The notes beneath the pieces are model-generated. The model ran no database searches. It was given only the letters and a program-made list of their open reading frames with translations, and was not told the origin of the DNA. Positions 34,998-43,603 of a stretch of 61,470 bases of DNA are shown here, piece by piece. The translations under genes were made by a program, and so were the position numbers. The stretch lies in NCBI GenBank assembly GCA_041497995.1, contig JBGQHM010000001.1, positions 1-61,470 of the forward strand, in the 5' to 3' direction. Origin of the DNA: DATKMS01 sp041497995. Lineage in GTDB: Bacteria > Desulfobacterota > Binatia > HRBIN30. The stretch's first letter is position 1; each line of letters opens with the position of its first letter.

Positions 34998-35422
34998 CAG
35001 GCCTCTGTACCTCGCGGCACCCGTGTGCGGGTGCGTCGCCCTAGGAGGAAGCGGAGTAGCATGCCTAGCACGCGCGCTTCTCGCTGAGAAGCGCAGCGCG
35101 ATGGCACGCCGGGGGCTGGTTTCAACGGCCCAAAACCGCACAACGCTCAGTGAGGTTCGGGCAGATTGTCGGGATGAACGCGCTCGAAGGGGCGCCGCTC
35201 GGTCACCTCCTCGGGCTGGTACCCGAGAGCGCGCGTGGGTAGCGGGACGTAGCGGGCTCGCTCATTGCCGTTCGTTTGCGTGCGCACAACAGTGCATCGG
35301 CGCGCCTGGTGCTGCGTGGACGGTGCGTTTCTCGGCGGCAGCTCGAAGGGCGCGGCCTCACGCGGGACTCGTCCTGGCGAGGCCGCGATCTCTTCGAGCT
35401 ATATCGAACGGACGGTTGGAGC
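34998..35422. other. Intergenic stretch, no gene recognised
   Basis: 425 bp between the kinase start and the stop of the small Lys-rich gene. Frames over it are Arg/Ala-rich with no recognisable motif. A short GAGAGCGCG/CGCGCTTCTC dyad lies around 35080-35235 but is not convincing. It probably contains the kinase promoter. Confidence 0.3.
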
Positions 35423-35716
35423 TCATGCCGACGCAGGAGGGACGACAGACACCTTCACCTTCCGCCTTTTCGGCTTTGCGCGTTTAGCCGGCTTGGCCCC
35501 AGCCTCGAGCTCCTTGCGGATCTCGTGCACGTACTTCTCCACCTGCGCCGCGGCCATGGCGGCGCGCTTACGCAGCTGGTCTGCGACCGCCTTGAGGTTC
35601 TTGAGGAAGCCAGCGGCCTCGGCCCGCTTGCGAAGGTCCGTCCGCAGCCGCTTTGCGAGCCCTTCCACCTCCTTGATGAGTGTTCCAACCCGATCGTGTT
35701 GCTTCTTCGTCGTCAT
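35423..35716 (-). CDS. Small Lys/Ala-rich helical protein with basic tail
   Basis: 97 residues. Residues 1-68 form a heptad-like amphipathic helix (VGTLIKEVEGLAKRLRTDLRKRAE, then AAGFLKNLKAVADQLRKRAAM). Residues ~72-92 are a highly basic tail (KPAKRAKPKRRKVK) resembling bacterial histone H1-like or nucleoid-associated tails. GGAGGG lies before the ATG. I do not know its function; DNA or polyanion binding is an inference from charge alone. Confidence 0.65.
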   Translation of the reverse strand: MTTKKQHDRVGTLIKEVEGLAKRLRTDLRKRAEAAGFLKNLKAVADQLRKRAAMAAAQVEKYVHEIRKELEAGAKPAKRAKPKRRKVKVSVVPPASA

Positions 35717-35852
35717 ACGCCCCTCCTTTCAGCGCAGCTCTGGTAGAAACAAACGTGCCACCGATCAGTCCAGACGGCTGCGGGCGCAAGCGCCAATTGG
35801 ATTTGCATGGCTGCGAAACTGCGATCCATCAGACGCGCCGATGAGAAAAGGC

Positions 35853-38546
35853 TCAACGGGGTGCTCCGCTCTCCCTGTCGACCACGTCCCGCCGATACAG
35901 CCAGCCGCAGCGCACCAGCGTCTTCTCGATTTCCACCGCGATGAAGACGACGGCGGACACGGCTAGGCACAGGACGAGCTCGCCGGCGCTCAGCGTGTCG
36001 GTCTTGAAGACGGCGTGCGCGGCTGGGAGGTAGATGGTGAGCAACTGCAGCGCGACCGTCAGCAGTACCGCGCCGAGGAGTGGCCTATTCGACCACAGTC
36101 CTTGCTGAAAGAGCGATTGTGTCTCTGAGCGGATGGCCAGCACGTGGCCCATCTGCGACAACGAGAGCACCGTGAAGACCATGGTCCGCCAGTGTGCCAG
36201 GCCCGTGTGGTAGGCCCACGCCTGGGTGAGGAGCGACGCGCCGCCCATCAGGAGACCCACCCACACGATGTGCTGCCACATGCCGTGGGCGAAGAGGCTC
36301 TCAGCGGGGGGCCGCGGTGGGCGGTGCATGATGGCCTTCTCTTGCGGCTCGGCTGCCAGCGCGACGCCGGGCAGGCCGTCGGTCACCAGGTTGATCCACA
36401 GAATGTGAATGGGCAGGAGCGGGATGGGCAGCCCGAGAAAGGGGGCAAGGAAGATCGTCCAGATCTCACCCGAGTTACAGGTGACGGCATAGCGGATGAA
36501 CTTGCGGATGTTGTCGAAGATGCGCCGTCCTTCCCGTACCGCGGCGACGATGGTGGCGAAGTTGTCGTCGAGCAGGATCATGTGCGCCGCCGCGCGAGCC
36601 ACGTCGGTACCGGTCACACCCATCGCTACGCCGATGTCCGCCTGCTTCAGCGCCGCTGCGTCATTGACGCCATCGCCCGTCATGGCAACGAACTCGCCCC
36701 GGTCTTGGAGCGCTTTGACGATCTTGATCTTCTGCTCCGGCGCCACGCGCGCATACACGCGGACGTGTTCGACGTGTGCCTCGAACTCTTGCATCGACAG
36801 CGCCTGGAGTCGCTGGCCCGTCAGCACCTCACCGTCGTCCGCGATGATTCCGAGCTGTGCGGCGATGGCGCGCGCCGTGGCGGGATGATCGCCGGTAATC
36901 ATCACCGGCGTGATACCGGCGGAGCGGCACATGGCTACCGCCTCGCGGGCCTCCGGGCGCGGCGGGTCGATGAGGCCGACCAAACCGAGAAACGACAGCT
37001 CGTCTTCCACGACGAACGGAGAAAGATCGCCCGGCATGGCCGGCCACGTGCGGTACGCGATGGCCAGCACACGCAAGCCTTCGGCGGCCATCTGCTCGGC
37101 CCGTTCGAGCACGCGGGTGGTCTGCAAGGGCAGGGCACCCCCCGGGCCCATGGCGCTGGCGCATGCAGTCAGGACGGCCTCCGGCGCCCCTTTGGTGAAG
37201 GCCGCAATTGCGCCGCCGTGTCGGTGCAGCGTTGTCATGCACTTGCGCTCCGCATCGAACGGAATCTCGGCGAGCCGGGGTGTGGTCGCCTCGAGCGCCG
37301 CCCGCTCGTAGCCAGCCGCCACTGCGGCCAAGTACAGGGCGACCTCGGTTGGATCGCCACGCACCTGGTCGCGGTGGTCGGAGATGGCGTCGTTGCACAA
37401 GGCCAATGCGGTGTGAAAAAGGCGATAGAGCTCGGAGTCGGCGCCAGTCTCCGTCGGCGTCATCAACTGCGCACCAAGCAAGAGCTCCACCGCACGCATC
37501 TGATTCTGCGTGAGCGTGCCGGTCTTGTCGGCGCAGATGTAAGTCACCGAGCCGAGCGTCTCGACGGCCGGGAGGCGGCGAATGAGCGCCCGCTGTCGCA
37601 CCATGCGTCGCGCGCCCAGCGCCAACGACACCGTCACCACCGCCGGCAGGGCTTCCGGGATCGCAGCGACGGCGAGGCTCACGGCGGTGAGGAACATGAG
37701 GACAACTGACTCGCCGCGCGCCAGCCCGATGACGAAGACGATGGTGCAGATGCCAATGGCGGCCAGTGCCAAGCGTTGCCCGAACTGGGCGAGCCGCTTC
37801 TGGAGCGGTGTCGTGCGGTCGGCGGCACTACTCAGGAGGGTCGCGATCTTGCCCAGCTCGGTGTCCATGCCGGTGGCAATCACCACCCCGGAGCCGCGGC
37901 CGTAAGTGACAAGCGTTCCCTTGTAGGCCATGTTGCGGCGGTCACCGAGCAACGACTCCGGATCGCTGAGCGCCACATCCGTCTTCTCGATGGGCACTGA
38001 CTCACCCGTCAGGGTTGCTTCATCGACCTTCAGCTGGGCACTTTCGATGAGCCGCAGATCTGCGGGGATGATGTTACCCGCATCGAGCAGCACGATGTCA
38101 CCTGGTACGAGCTCGGTTGCGGACACCACTTGCAGCCGCGCGGCGCGCCGGACGGTAGCGGTCGGGGCGGCCATGATCCTCAAAGCCGCGACTGCGCGGT
38201 CGGCGCGGTACTCCTGGAGGAAGCCGATGGTGCCGTTGAGCAGAACAATGATCACGATGGTGATGGCGTCGGGCGGTGCACCGACCAGACCCGAGATGAT
38301 TGCCGCGGCGATCAACACGACAATCATGAAGTCGGTGAACTGATCGAGTAGCATGCGGAGCGGGCCGCGGCGCCGTGCCTCCTGCAACTCGTTGGCGCCG
38401 TAGCGAGCGGTGCGCTGCTCGACTTCGGTTGGGCTCAAGCCAGTCTGCGGATCAACCTGGAGGTGGTGCGCGGTGGCCGCAGCGGTGAGGATGTGCCAGG
38501 CGCGTGGCGATGTCAGGGCGCCTGAACGGCGAGCTGTCTGCGTCAT
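35853..38546 (-). CDS. Cation-transporting P-type ATPase, type IIA (Ca2+-type)
   Basis: 897 residues with the full P-type set. It has an N-terminal cation ATPase domain (TGLSPTEVEQRTARYGANEL), an actuator loop LTGESVPI, the phosphorylation site DKTGTLTQNQM, the nucleotide-domain KGAPEAVL, and hinge MTGDGVNDAAALKQADIGVAMG. Ten membrane helices are likely, including TM4 AAIPEALPAVVTVSLALGARRM and TM6 NLVTDGLPGVALAAEP. The PE(A)LP and N..TDG residues match Ca2+/SERCA-like pumps more than Na+ or Mg2+ types; PEAL in place of PEGL is a mild deviation. It would export divalent cations from the cytoplasm. Confidence 0.92.
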   Translation of the reverse strand: MTQTARRSGALTSPRAWHILTAAATAHHLQVDPQTGLSPTEVEQRTARYGANELQEARRRGPLRMLLDQFTDFMIVVLIAAAIISGLVGAPPDAITIVIIVLLNGTIGFLQEYRADRAVAALRIMAAPTATVRRAARLQVVSATELVPGDIVLLDAGNIIPADLRLIESAQLKVDEATLTGESVPIEKTDVALSDPESLLGDRRNMAYKGTLVTYGRGSGVVIATGMDTELGKIATLLSSAADRTTPLQKRLAQFGQRLALAAIGICTIVFVIGLARGESVVLMFLTAVSLAVAAIPEALPAVVTVSLALGARRMVRQRALIRRLPAVETLGSVTYICADKTGTLTQNQMRAVELLLGAQLMTPTETGADSELYRLFHTALALCNDAISDHRDQVRGDPTEVALYLAAVAAGYERAALEATTPRLAEIPFDAERKCMTTLHRHGGAIAAFTKGAPEAVLTACASAMGPGGALPLQTTRVLERAEQMAAEGLRVLAIAYRTWPAMPGDLSPFVVEDELSFLGLVGLIDPPRPEAREAVAMCRSAGITPVMITGDHPATARAIAAQLGIIADDGEVLTGQRLQALSMQEFEAHVEHVRVYARVAPEQKIKIVKALQDRGEFVAMTGDGVNDAAALKQADIGVAMGVTGTDVARAAAHMILLDDNFATIVAAVREGRRIFDNIRKFIRYAVTCNSGEIWTIFLAPFLGLPIPLLPIHILWINLVTDGLPGVALAAEPQEKAIMHRPPRPPAESLFAHGMWQHIVWVGLLMGGASLLTQAWAYHTGLAHWRTMVFTVLSLSQMGHVLAIRSETQSLFQQGLWSNRPLLGAVLLTVALQLLTIYLPAAHAVFKTDTLSAGELVLCLAVSAVVFIAVEIEKTLVRCGWLYRRDVVDRESGAPR

Positions 38547-38771
38547 CAGGTCAGTGACCGAACTGGTAGAGCAGGCATAGTCCTTACCGCCGGCCGCGCA
38601 ACTTTCCTGCCACGCGCGCGTCGGGTACGCCTACCGCCCACCCCGACCCCGGTTCTCGAAACTGGCGAACCAAGCGGGGCGATTCCCGTGGGTGGCAAGC
38701 GGCGATAACTGTTGGGCGCGGATCGGGGACAAGGTGCGCTGGCGAGCGGCTTGCACCGCATCAGCGCTAGC

Positions 38772-39122
38772 ATGACTCTTCGAATCAACGACATGCGGCA
38801 GTCCCTCCTGGATCGGCGCGCCGCGCTGTTTCGCACGGTGGCGCAGGTTGAGGACGACCTGCGCTGGTTGGACACGAACATCGAGCCAGAGGTGGAAGAG
38901 GAGGGACAGGAGGAGAACATCGCTCGGTTGCTGGCACGCCTGGACGATCGGGGCAAGGCCGAGATCGAGGCAATCGATGCGGCGTTGGCTCGCATCGCTA
39001 CAGGCGCGTATGGTCGCTGCGACCTATGCGGCAAGGCCATTCCTGCGGCGCGACTTGCCGCGATGCCGATGGCGCTCACCTGCGTGGACTGCGCGGCGGC
39101 GCGTGAACGCGGCCCGTCCTGA
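38772..39122 (+). CDS. DksA/TraR-type C4 zinc finger protein
   Basis: 116 residues from ATG 38772 (frame open to 38712). A coiled-coil N-terminal part (RAALFRTVAQVEDDLRWL ... NIARLLARLDDRGKAEIEAIDAALARI) leads to GAYGRCDLCGKAIPAARLAAMPMALTCVDCA, the C4 zinc finger of DksA/TraR. These bind RNA polymerase through the secondary channel, or in short forms act in stress responses. The Asp pair at the coiled-coil tip of true DksA is not obvious, so classify as DksA-like. Confidence 0.85.
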   Translation: MTLRINDMRQSLLDRRAALFRTVAQVEDDLRWLDTNIEPEVEEEGQEENIARLLARLDDRGKAEIEAIDAALARIATGAYGRCDLCGKAIPAARLAAMPMALTCVDCAAARERGPS

Positions 39123-39223
39123 TGTGACGAACGTTCCCGGTGTCGGACCGCCACCTGGGGGACACGAATGGGTTCGGTCGAAGCAAACGTGCAGGTACCC
39201 GCCAACTTGGCAGCGAGGCGCGC

Positions 39224-39910
39224 ATGACCTTCAAGGACCGCAGGGAAGCTGGGCGCCAGCTGGCGACGCAGCTGCTGCAGTACAAGGACCAGCAGCCGCT
39301 GGTGCTCGCCCTGCCGCGCGGTGGTGTCCCGGTTGGGTACGAGGTCGCAGTCGCGCTCGATGCACCCCTCGACATCGTTGTGGTACGCAAGTTGGGCGCG
39401 CCGGGCCAGCCGGAGCTGGGGATCGGAGCGGTGGTCGACGGCGACCATCCGCAAAGCGTGCTCAACGACGACCTCATGAGTGTCCTACACGTCTCTCGGG
39501 CGTACTTGCAGCGCCAGGTGGCGCTCGAGCTGCAGGAGATCCGCCGGCGTCAGGAATGCTATCGGCGCGGCAAGCCAGCGGTGCCGATCGCCGGCCGCAC
39601 CGTGATCGTCGTCGACGACGGCATCGCTACGGGCGGGTCCATTCGGGCAGCGTTGCGCGGCGCGCGCCGCGCCCACCCGCGGCGCTTGATTCTTGCGGTG
39701 CCGGTGGCACCACCCGAGACCATTGCTGCGCTGCAGAACGAAGCTGATACGGTCGTCTGCCTGAGCACGCCCGCGATGTTTCGTGCCGTCGGGCAGTTCT
39801 ACGACATCTTCACCCAGACGAGTGACGAGGAAGTGATCGAGCTCCTCGATGCCGCCAGTCGGCGATGGGCGGTAGCGCCGACCGGAGAGGCCGGGGCCCC
39901 GATGTCCTAG
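39224..39910 (+). CDS. Phosphoribosyltransferase family protein
   Basis: 228 residues from ATG 39224 (open to 39140). It contains the PRTase type I fold elements VLALPRGGVPVGYEVA, DIVVVRKLGAPGQPELGIGAV and the PRPP loop VIVVDDGIATGGSIRAAL near residue 130. In many genomes this exact subfamily is fused to, or lies beside, a dienelactone-hydrolase-like protein of the type found here at 43604-44233. Its natural substrate is not known. Confidence 0.88.
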   Translation: MTFKDRREAGRQLATQLLQYKDQQPLVLALPRGGVPVGYEVAVALDAPLDIVVVRKLGAPGQPELGIGAVVDGDHPQSVLNDDLMSVLHVSRAYLQRQVALELQEIRRRQECYRRGKPAVPIAGRTVIVVDDGIATGGSIRAALRGARRAHPRRLILAVPVAPPETIAALQNEADTVVCLSTPAMFRAVGQFYDIFTQTSDEEVIELLDAASRRWAVAPTGEAGAPMS

Positions 39911-40150
39911 CTCAATTGACTGCTGCTTCGGCGTGTGGCCGGCGCTGCCGGTGGTGTACGACACAGCGCCGCCGCCGCCGCGATCGTCCCGACGCGTTGG
40001 CCGAGACCCGACTGTTGTTCTCATTGTTGAGAAGCAGAGCGGGCCAACCCTGTGCGCCGTTGCGATGCTCGATCCGAGAGAGCGCGGCCCCGACGGTGCA
40101 TTGGCATGGCCAATTCCTTGCTTGTTCGCAGGCAAAAGGAGCGTGATCTG

Positions 40151-40426
40151 ATGACAGGGCCGGGCTATCACTTCGATCGGTTCGGGGCGTATCTCGGGTA
40201 CATCGACAAACACGGTCACTACTTCGAGAGAGACGGGACGTGTCGCGGTATGCTCGCCGACGACGGGACGCTGGTTGATGGGGATGGTGTCCGCCGCGGT
40301 CGCTTCGACGTGCAAGGCCAGTTCTGGGACGAGCAGGGGAGCTACCGAGGTTATCTGTCACAGCCAGACGGCATTCCCTTGCGCTACGGCGAGCACGGCA
40401 GGCGTTTCTCGACTCATGCGTCATAA
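40151..40426 (+). CDS. Small beta-repeat protein (beta-flower-like)
   Basis: 91 residues from ATG 40151 with AAGGAG upstream. Four imperfect ~18-20-residue units share an aromatic/Gly spacing: FDRFGAYLGYIDKHGHYFERDG, TCRGMLADDGTLVDGDG, VRRGRFDVQGQFWDEQG and SYRGYLSQPDG. This matches short beta-flower/propeller-like repeat proteins of unknown function. No signal peptide. The repeat period argues that it is a real gene despite its size. Confidence 0.6.
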   Translation: MTGPGYHFDRFGAYLGYIDKHGHYFERDGTCRGMLADDGTLVDGDGVRRGRFDVQGQFWDEQGSYRGYLSQPDGIPLRYGEHGRRFSTHAS

Positions 40427-40655
40427 CGACGCATTCGATCGTCCGCAGCGGAGACACTTCAACAGGGCGTCCGCACGGGGTGCTCCCATGATCGGCTGCC
40501 GCGTGTGTGCACAAGAATTCCTCTTTCATCAGGAGCGGGCGCCTAGAAACACTCCACCCCAATAGAGCATCTGGAGAAAGAGGCTGTGAAACGATCTGGG
40601 TCTATGTGGCGCAGTGTTTGCCTCAGCGGACCATCAAGGAAGGGAGGCAGCAATC

Positions 40656-41057
40656 GTGAGTTCAGATGCGGAAAAGCACAAGGACATGCACTTCGAACCG
40701 GACGTCATGCTACCGACGCAATTCTTCGCTACGCTACGCCGTCAGGCGCCGACCAAACGAGGCGAGTGCCAGTTGATGGTCGCCGTGCTGGAGGACGCCG
40801 TCCATTGTTTTCAGAAATATTCCCTAGCCCGAGACCGGCAGGGACAGCGACTCTTCCGTGAGGCCGAAGAGTGGATGATGGTCGAGACGTGGCCAGCAGG
40901 GGACGAGCCGACGCTTTCCTTTCAGTATGTGTGCGACATGGTGGGTCTGGATTCGCTCTGTCTGCGCGGCGGCTTGCGGCGCTGGCGTGAGTGCCAGTCG
41001 GCCGCCGACGACTCGCATACACGTGCACCGCATCGGGGACAGCGCGCAGCGGCCTGA
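40656..41057 (+). CDS. Hypothetical protein of a widespread deltaproteobacterial type
   Basis: 133 residues from GTG 40656-40658, chosen for the GGGAGG 8 nt upstream; the frame is open to 40614. Core residues are ECQLMVAVLEDAVHCFQKYSLARDRQGQRLFREAEEWMM and FQYVCDMVGLDSLCLRGGLRRWRE. The second part looks helix-turn-helix-like. Proteins with this pattern recur in Binatia/deltaproteobacterial genomes from memory, without assigned function. The C-terminal ~20 residues are poorly conserved in character. Confidence 0.6.
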   Translation: MSSDAEKHKDMHFEPDVMLPTQFFATLRRQAPTKRGECQLMVAVLEDAVHCFQKYSLARDRQGQRLFREAEEWMMVETWPAGDEPTLSFQYVCDMVGLDSLCLRGGLRRWRECQSAADDSHTRAPHRGQRAAA

Positions 41058-41120
41058 AACGTCCGTCCTGATGCGTGCTGCGTTGCGGGCGTGCCGGCTC
41101 GATCGGACGCGGCGGCTCAC

Positions 41121-41286
41121 TCAGGAGGCCAGCAGCTCGCGGACGTTACGCAGCAGCGCGTCCAGCTCGGTCGATCCGCTCCTGATAGCGCTGGCGCTCC
41201 GCCGCGACCAGCTGACCAGCCGCCGCAAGCTCGTCGTTCTGTTCGCGTAGTTGTTCCGGGACAGCCCACGGTCGCCAAGAAGTCAC
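41121..41286 (-). pseudogene. Frameshifted short coiled-coil ORF
   Basis: From GTG 41284-41286, one bp after the neighbouring stop, the minus strand reads VPEQLREQNDELAAAGQ then VAAERQRYQERI, ending at a stop at 41146-41148. A +1 shift near 41165 restores ELDALLRNVRELLAS with stop at 41121-41123. The coiled-coil character continues across the two frames, which suggests a single-base indel. Whether this is decay or sequencing error cannot be told. Confidence 0.35.
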
Positions 41287-42051
41287 CTAGAAGGGTGGCG
41301 CATGTTCTGAGCCGGAGTGTACGTCCGCAGTGAACCGCCCGCCCGCCAGTCCGCTACCGACGCGCGCCGCGAACGCTGCCGAATGGAAATACGCGGTCAG
41401 CGCCGCTGAAAGCGGAAAGACCTGATAGCCTGGCGTCCACTCGACGACGCGACCCTGTGCGTCGCGCACCATGCCACCAACCATGGCCAGCGACGCATCA
41501 CCCAGTCGCAAGTGACGGAGGTCGCGCACCAGCGCTTCGAAACGGCCTTGCTCCTCGCCATCGAGAAAGAGGAAGAGCCGCGAATGGAAGAAAATCGCCG
41601 CGTCGTGAAAGAACTTCGGCACGCTGGCGACGCCGTCCTTGCCGATGTCGGTGGCCATGCGCACGATGACGTGAAACACTTGGCGCAGAACGCCCAACCC
41701 GGGATGCTGCTGTAACGGCAGCGGCGGACGATCGGCGGTGAACGGTGCAGTCGGGTCTCCCTCGCGTACCCAGTGGACGGCGGCCAGCTCGATCGGCCGC
41801 TCGATGGGATACGCGCACCGCGCGAAGAAGGCGGGTTGCACCGTGGCCTCGCCGACACAGCCGTCTACGAGCAGAAATCGGGTGCCGGCTTTGTGTCCGA
41901 ACAAGAGCGCGTGAGGCAGGGCGTGGCCGGCACTCTCGATCACTAGATCGAGCTGCCCAAACCCCTTGCGTTCGAGTGCCGCCATGACGCCCGCCTCGTC
42001 GAACAGCCGCCGCAACGCCGTCCCGTCGTAGCGATCGAGCACCTTGTCCAT
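41287..42051 (-). CDS. Unrecognised protein coupled to the HDAC-like gene
   Basis: 254 residues with no family I recognise. It opens with KVLDRYDGTALRRLFDEAGVMAALERKGF. The middle has HALLFGHKAGTRFLLVDGCVGEA and AVHWVREGDPTAPF, followed by HPGLGVLRQVFHVIVRMATDIGKDGVASVPKFFHDAAIF. It is mostly soluble alpha/beta with many His/Phe. Its ATG overlaps the stop of the HDAC-like gene by one base (TGATG), so the two are co-translated and probably work in one pathway. Confidence 0.7.
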   Translation of the reverse strand: MDKVLDRYDGTALRRLFDEAGVMAALERKGFGQLDLVIESAGHALPHALLFGHKAGTRFLLVDGCVGEATVQPAFFARCAYPIERPIELAAVHWVREGDPTAPFTADRPPLPLQQHPGLGVLRQVFHVIVRMATDIGKDGVASVPKFFHDAAIFFHSRLFLFLDGEEQGRFEALVRDLRHLRLGDASLAMVGGMVRDAQGRVVEWTPGYQVFPLSAALTAYFHSAAFAARVGSGLAGGRFTADVHSGSEHAPPF

Positions 42052-43013
42052 CAGTGCTCCGCCGCCTCGCGGGTGAGCAGCCAGCGGAAGTAGTTGAAGT
42101 GGATGCGCCAGCTCGATGCGCCGTAGCCACCGGCGGTGACCACGACCATCGGGATGCCGCGATCCGATACCTCGTGGGTGACGAGTTGGTCGCGGGTGAG
42201 CATGCCCGCTTCACTGATGTCGAAGTCGCCGAGTGTATCATCGACGAACGGGTCACTCCCCGCCACGTAGAAGGCCACATCGGGTTGGAATACGCGGACG
42301 ATGGCTGGCAGATGCTGCCGCAGGGCATCGAGATAGGCGGCGTCGGCGGTGTGCGACGGCAGCTCGACGTCGCGATTGTTGCGTTTGGTGATCCAGCACC
42401 AGTTGCCGGCATGGAGGGAGAACGTGAAGACCGATTCGTCTGCGGCGAAGATCTCGGCGTTGCCGTTGCCGTGGTGGTAGTCGAGGTCGACGATCAGGGC
42501 GCGTTCGATCTGACGACTGCGCTGCAGCCCGCGGATGGCGATGGCAACATCGGCGATCGCGCAAAAGCCGTCGGCACGGTCCGCTTGCGCGTGATGGAAG
42601 CCGCCGCCAAGGTTGACCGCCAGCGCGTGTTGGCTCATGGCCAGCCGTGCGGCGGCAATTGTTCCGCCGGTAGCAAAGAGAAACGGTTCCAACAGGTGCT
42701 CGTCCCATGGATGCGCCGGATCGAGGAACAGCAGCCGCGCCAGCACTTCCGGCCGGCGGATCTGCGCCAGGTACGGGGGCGTGTGCACCAGCAGCAGTTC
42801 CTCCTCGGTCACGGCCGCCGGGGAAGCGAAGTCCACAGCCGTTGCCGCATGCGCCGTGATGAGGCCGTCGCGGATGCGCCGCGGCTTCTGGACATCGAAG
42901 GTATGGCGGATGCCGGCTTCGAGGATGTCGTAGACGTACTCGTCGCGGTAGAACAGCGCGGGCCGGCGGTGCGGGCAATTCATACATCGGAACGGAGGCA
43001 ACTTCCCGGCCAC
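42051..43013 (-). CDS. Histone-deacetylase-family amidohydrolase
   Basis: 320 residues. It carries the arginase/deacetylase fold signatures NLGGGFHHAQADRADGFC (catalytic His pair ~140-141), IVDLDYHHGNG with zinc ligands Asp178 and His180, the third ligand Asp in AGSDPFVDDTLG, and VTAGGYG near the C-terminus. Bacterial members (acetoin utilisation/AcuC-like, polyamine deacetylases) remove acetyl groups from small amines or lysines. The N-terminus adds MNCPHRRP before the usual FYRDEYV; ATG 42983 (MNCPH) is a possible start. Confidence 0.9.
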   Translation of the reverse strand: MAGKLPPFRCMNCPHRRPALFYRDEYVYDILEAGIRHTFDVQKPRRIRDGLITAHAATAVDFASPAAVTEEELLLVHTPPYLAQIRRPEVLARLLFLDPAHPWDEHLLEPFLFATGGTIAAARLAMSQHALAVNLGGGFHHAQADRADGFCAIADVAIAIRGLQRSRQIERALIVDLDYHHGNGNAEIFAADESVFTFSLHAGNWCWITKRNNRDVELPSHTADAAYLDALRQHLPAIVRVFQPDVAFYVAGSDPFVDDTLGDFDISEAGMLTRDQLVTHEVSDRGIPMVVVTAGGYGASSWRIHFNYFRWLLTREAAEH

Positions 43014-43163
43014 TCACCCCGATTCGCAGAGTGTGCGATGCGCGGCCTGCCGATTCCCGAACTTGCGATAGCCGCACCGCGATGCCTCCTGTATCTGAAC
43101 ACGCCCGTGGGCTTGGCCAAGCGCTTGCTCCAGACAATGCCGAGGAAAGCGAGGCGCACTGAG

Positions 43164-43568
43164 ATGGAATCGACACTACCAACTGGCGGATTCTTTCGAG
43201 TCGAGGAGCTGCCGTCGAAAGGAATGGTTGCCGGCGTGCAAGTCCGGTCCGTCCACCTGGCGGACCTAATGATGACCTTTGTCGAGTACCCGGAGGGCGC
43301 CACGGTGCCGATGCATCACCACCCGTACGAGCAGATTACCTACGTGCTGGAAGGGCAGCTCGAGGTCCGCCTGGGGGGCGAGACGCGCGTGCTCGGGCCG
43401 GGGGAAGGCGTACAGGTTCCGGCCAACATGGAGCACAGCTCCCGGCCGATCGCTGGACCGGCCAAAGTGCTGGATGCGTGGACCCCGGTACCCAAGATGT
43501 TCAAGGTGAAGCCGCCGATCAGCGGCGTAGGAAAGGGTGTGGTGCTGGATGATGAGAGCGTCGCGTGA
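43164..43568 (+). CDS. Cupin domain protein
   Basis: 134 residues from ATG 43164; the frame continues upstream only as antisense of the HDAC gene. Cupin motif 1 is MHHHPYEQITYVLEGQLEV and motif 2 is GPGEGVQVPANMEHSSRP, with all three His, the Glu replaced by Gln at the usual position (HPYEQ), and a last His. It is likely a metal-binding small-molecule enzyme or sensor. Divergent from the HDAC gene with 150 bp between. Confidence 0.85.
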   Translation: MESTLPTGGFFRVEELPSKGMVAGVQVRSVHLADLMMTFVEYPEGATVPMHHHPYEQITYVLEGQLEVRLGGETRVLGPGEGVQVPANMEHSSRPIAGPAKVLDAWTPVPKMFKVKPPISGVGKGVVLDDESVA

Positions 43569-43603
43569 GCTCGCGGGGTCTGCGGCTGGCATCTCTACAG
43601 TCC

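Noticed and set aside
36144..37709. Long plus-strand frame antisense to the P-type ATPase
   Set aside because: It is complementary to the well-supported ATPase and is His/Arg/Gly-rich without motifs, as expected for shadow frames at this GC content.
42054..43163. Upstream extension of the cupin frame (504 codons)
   Set aside because: The extension is antisense to the HDAC gene and lacks protein character; the ATG at 43164 begins the cupin fold.
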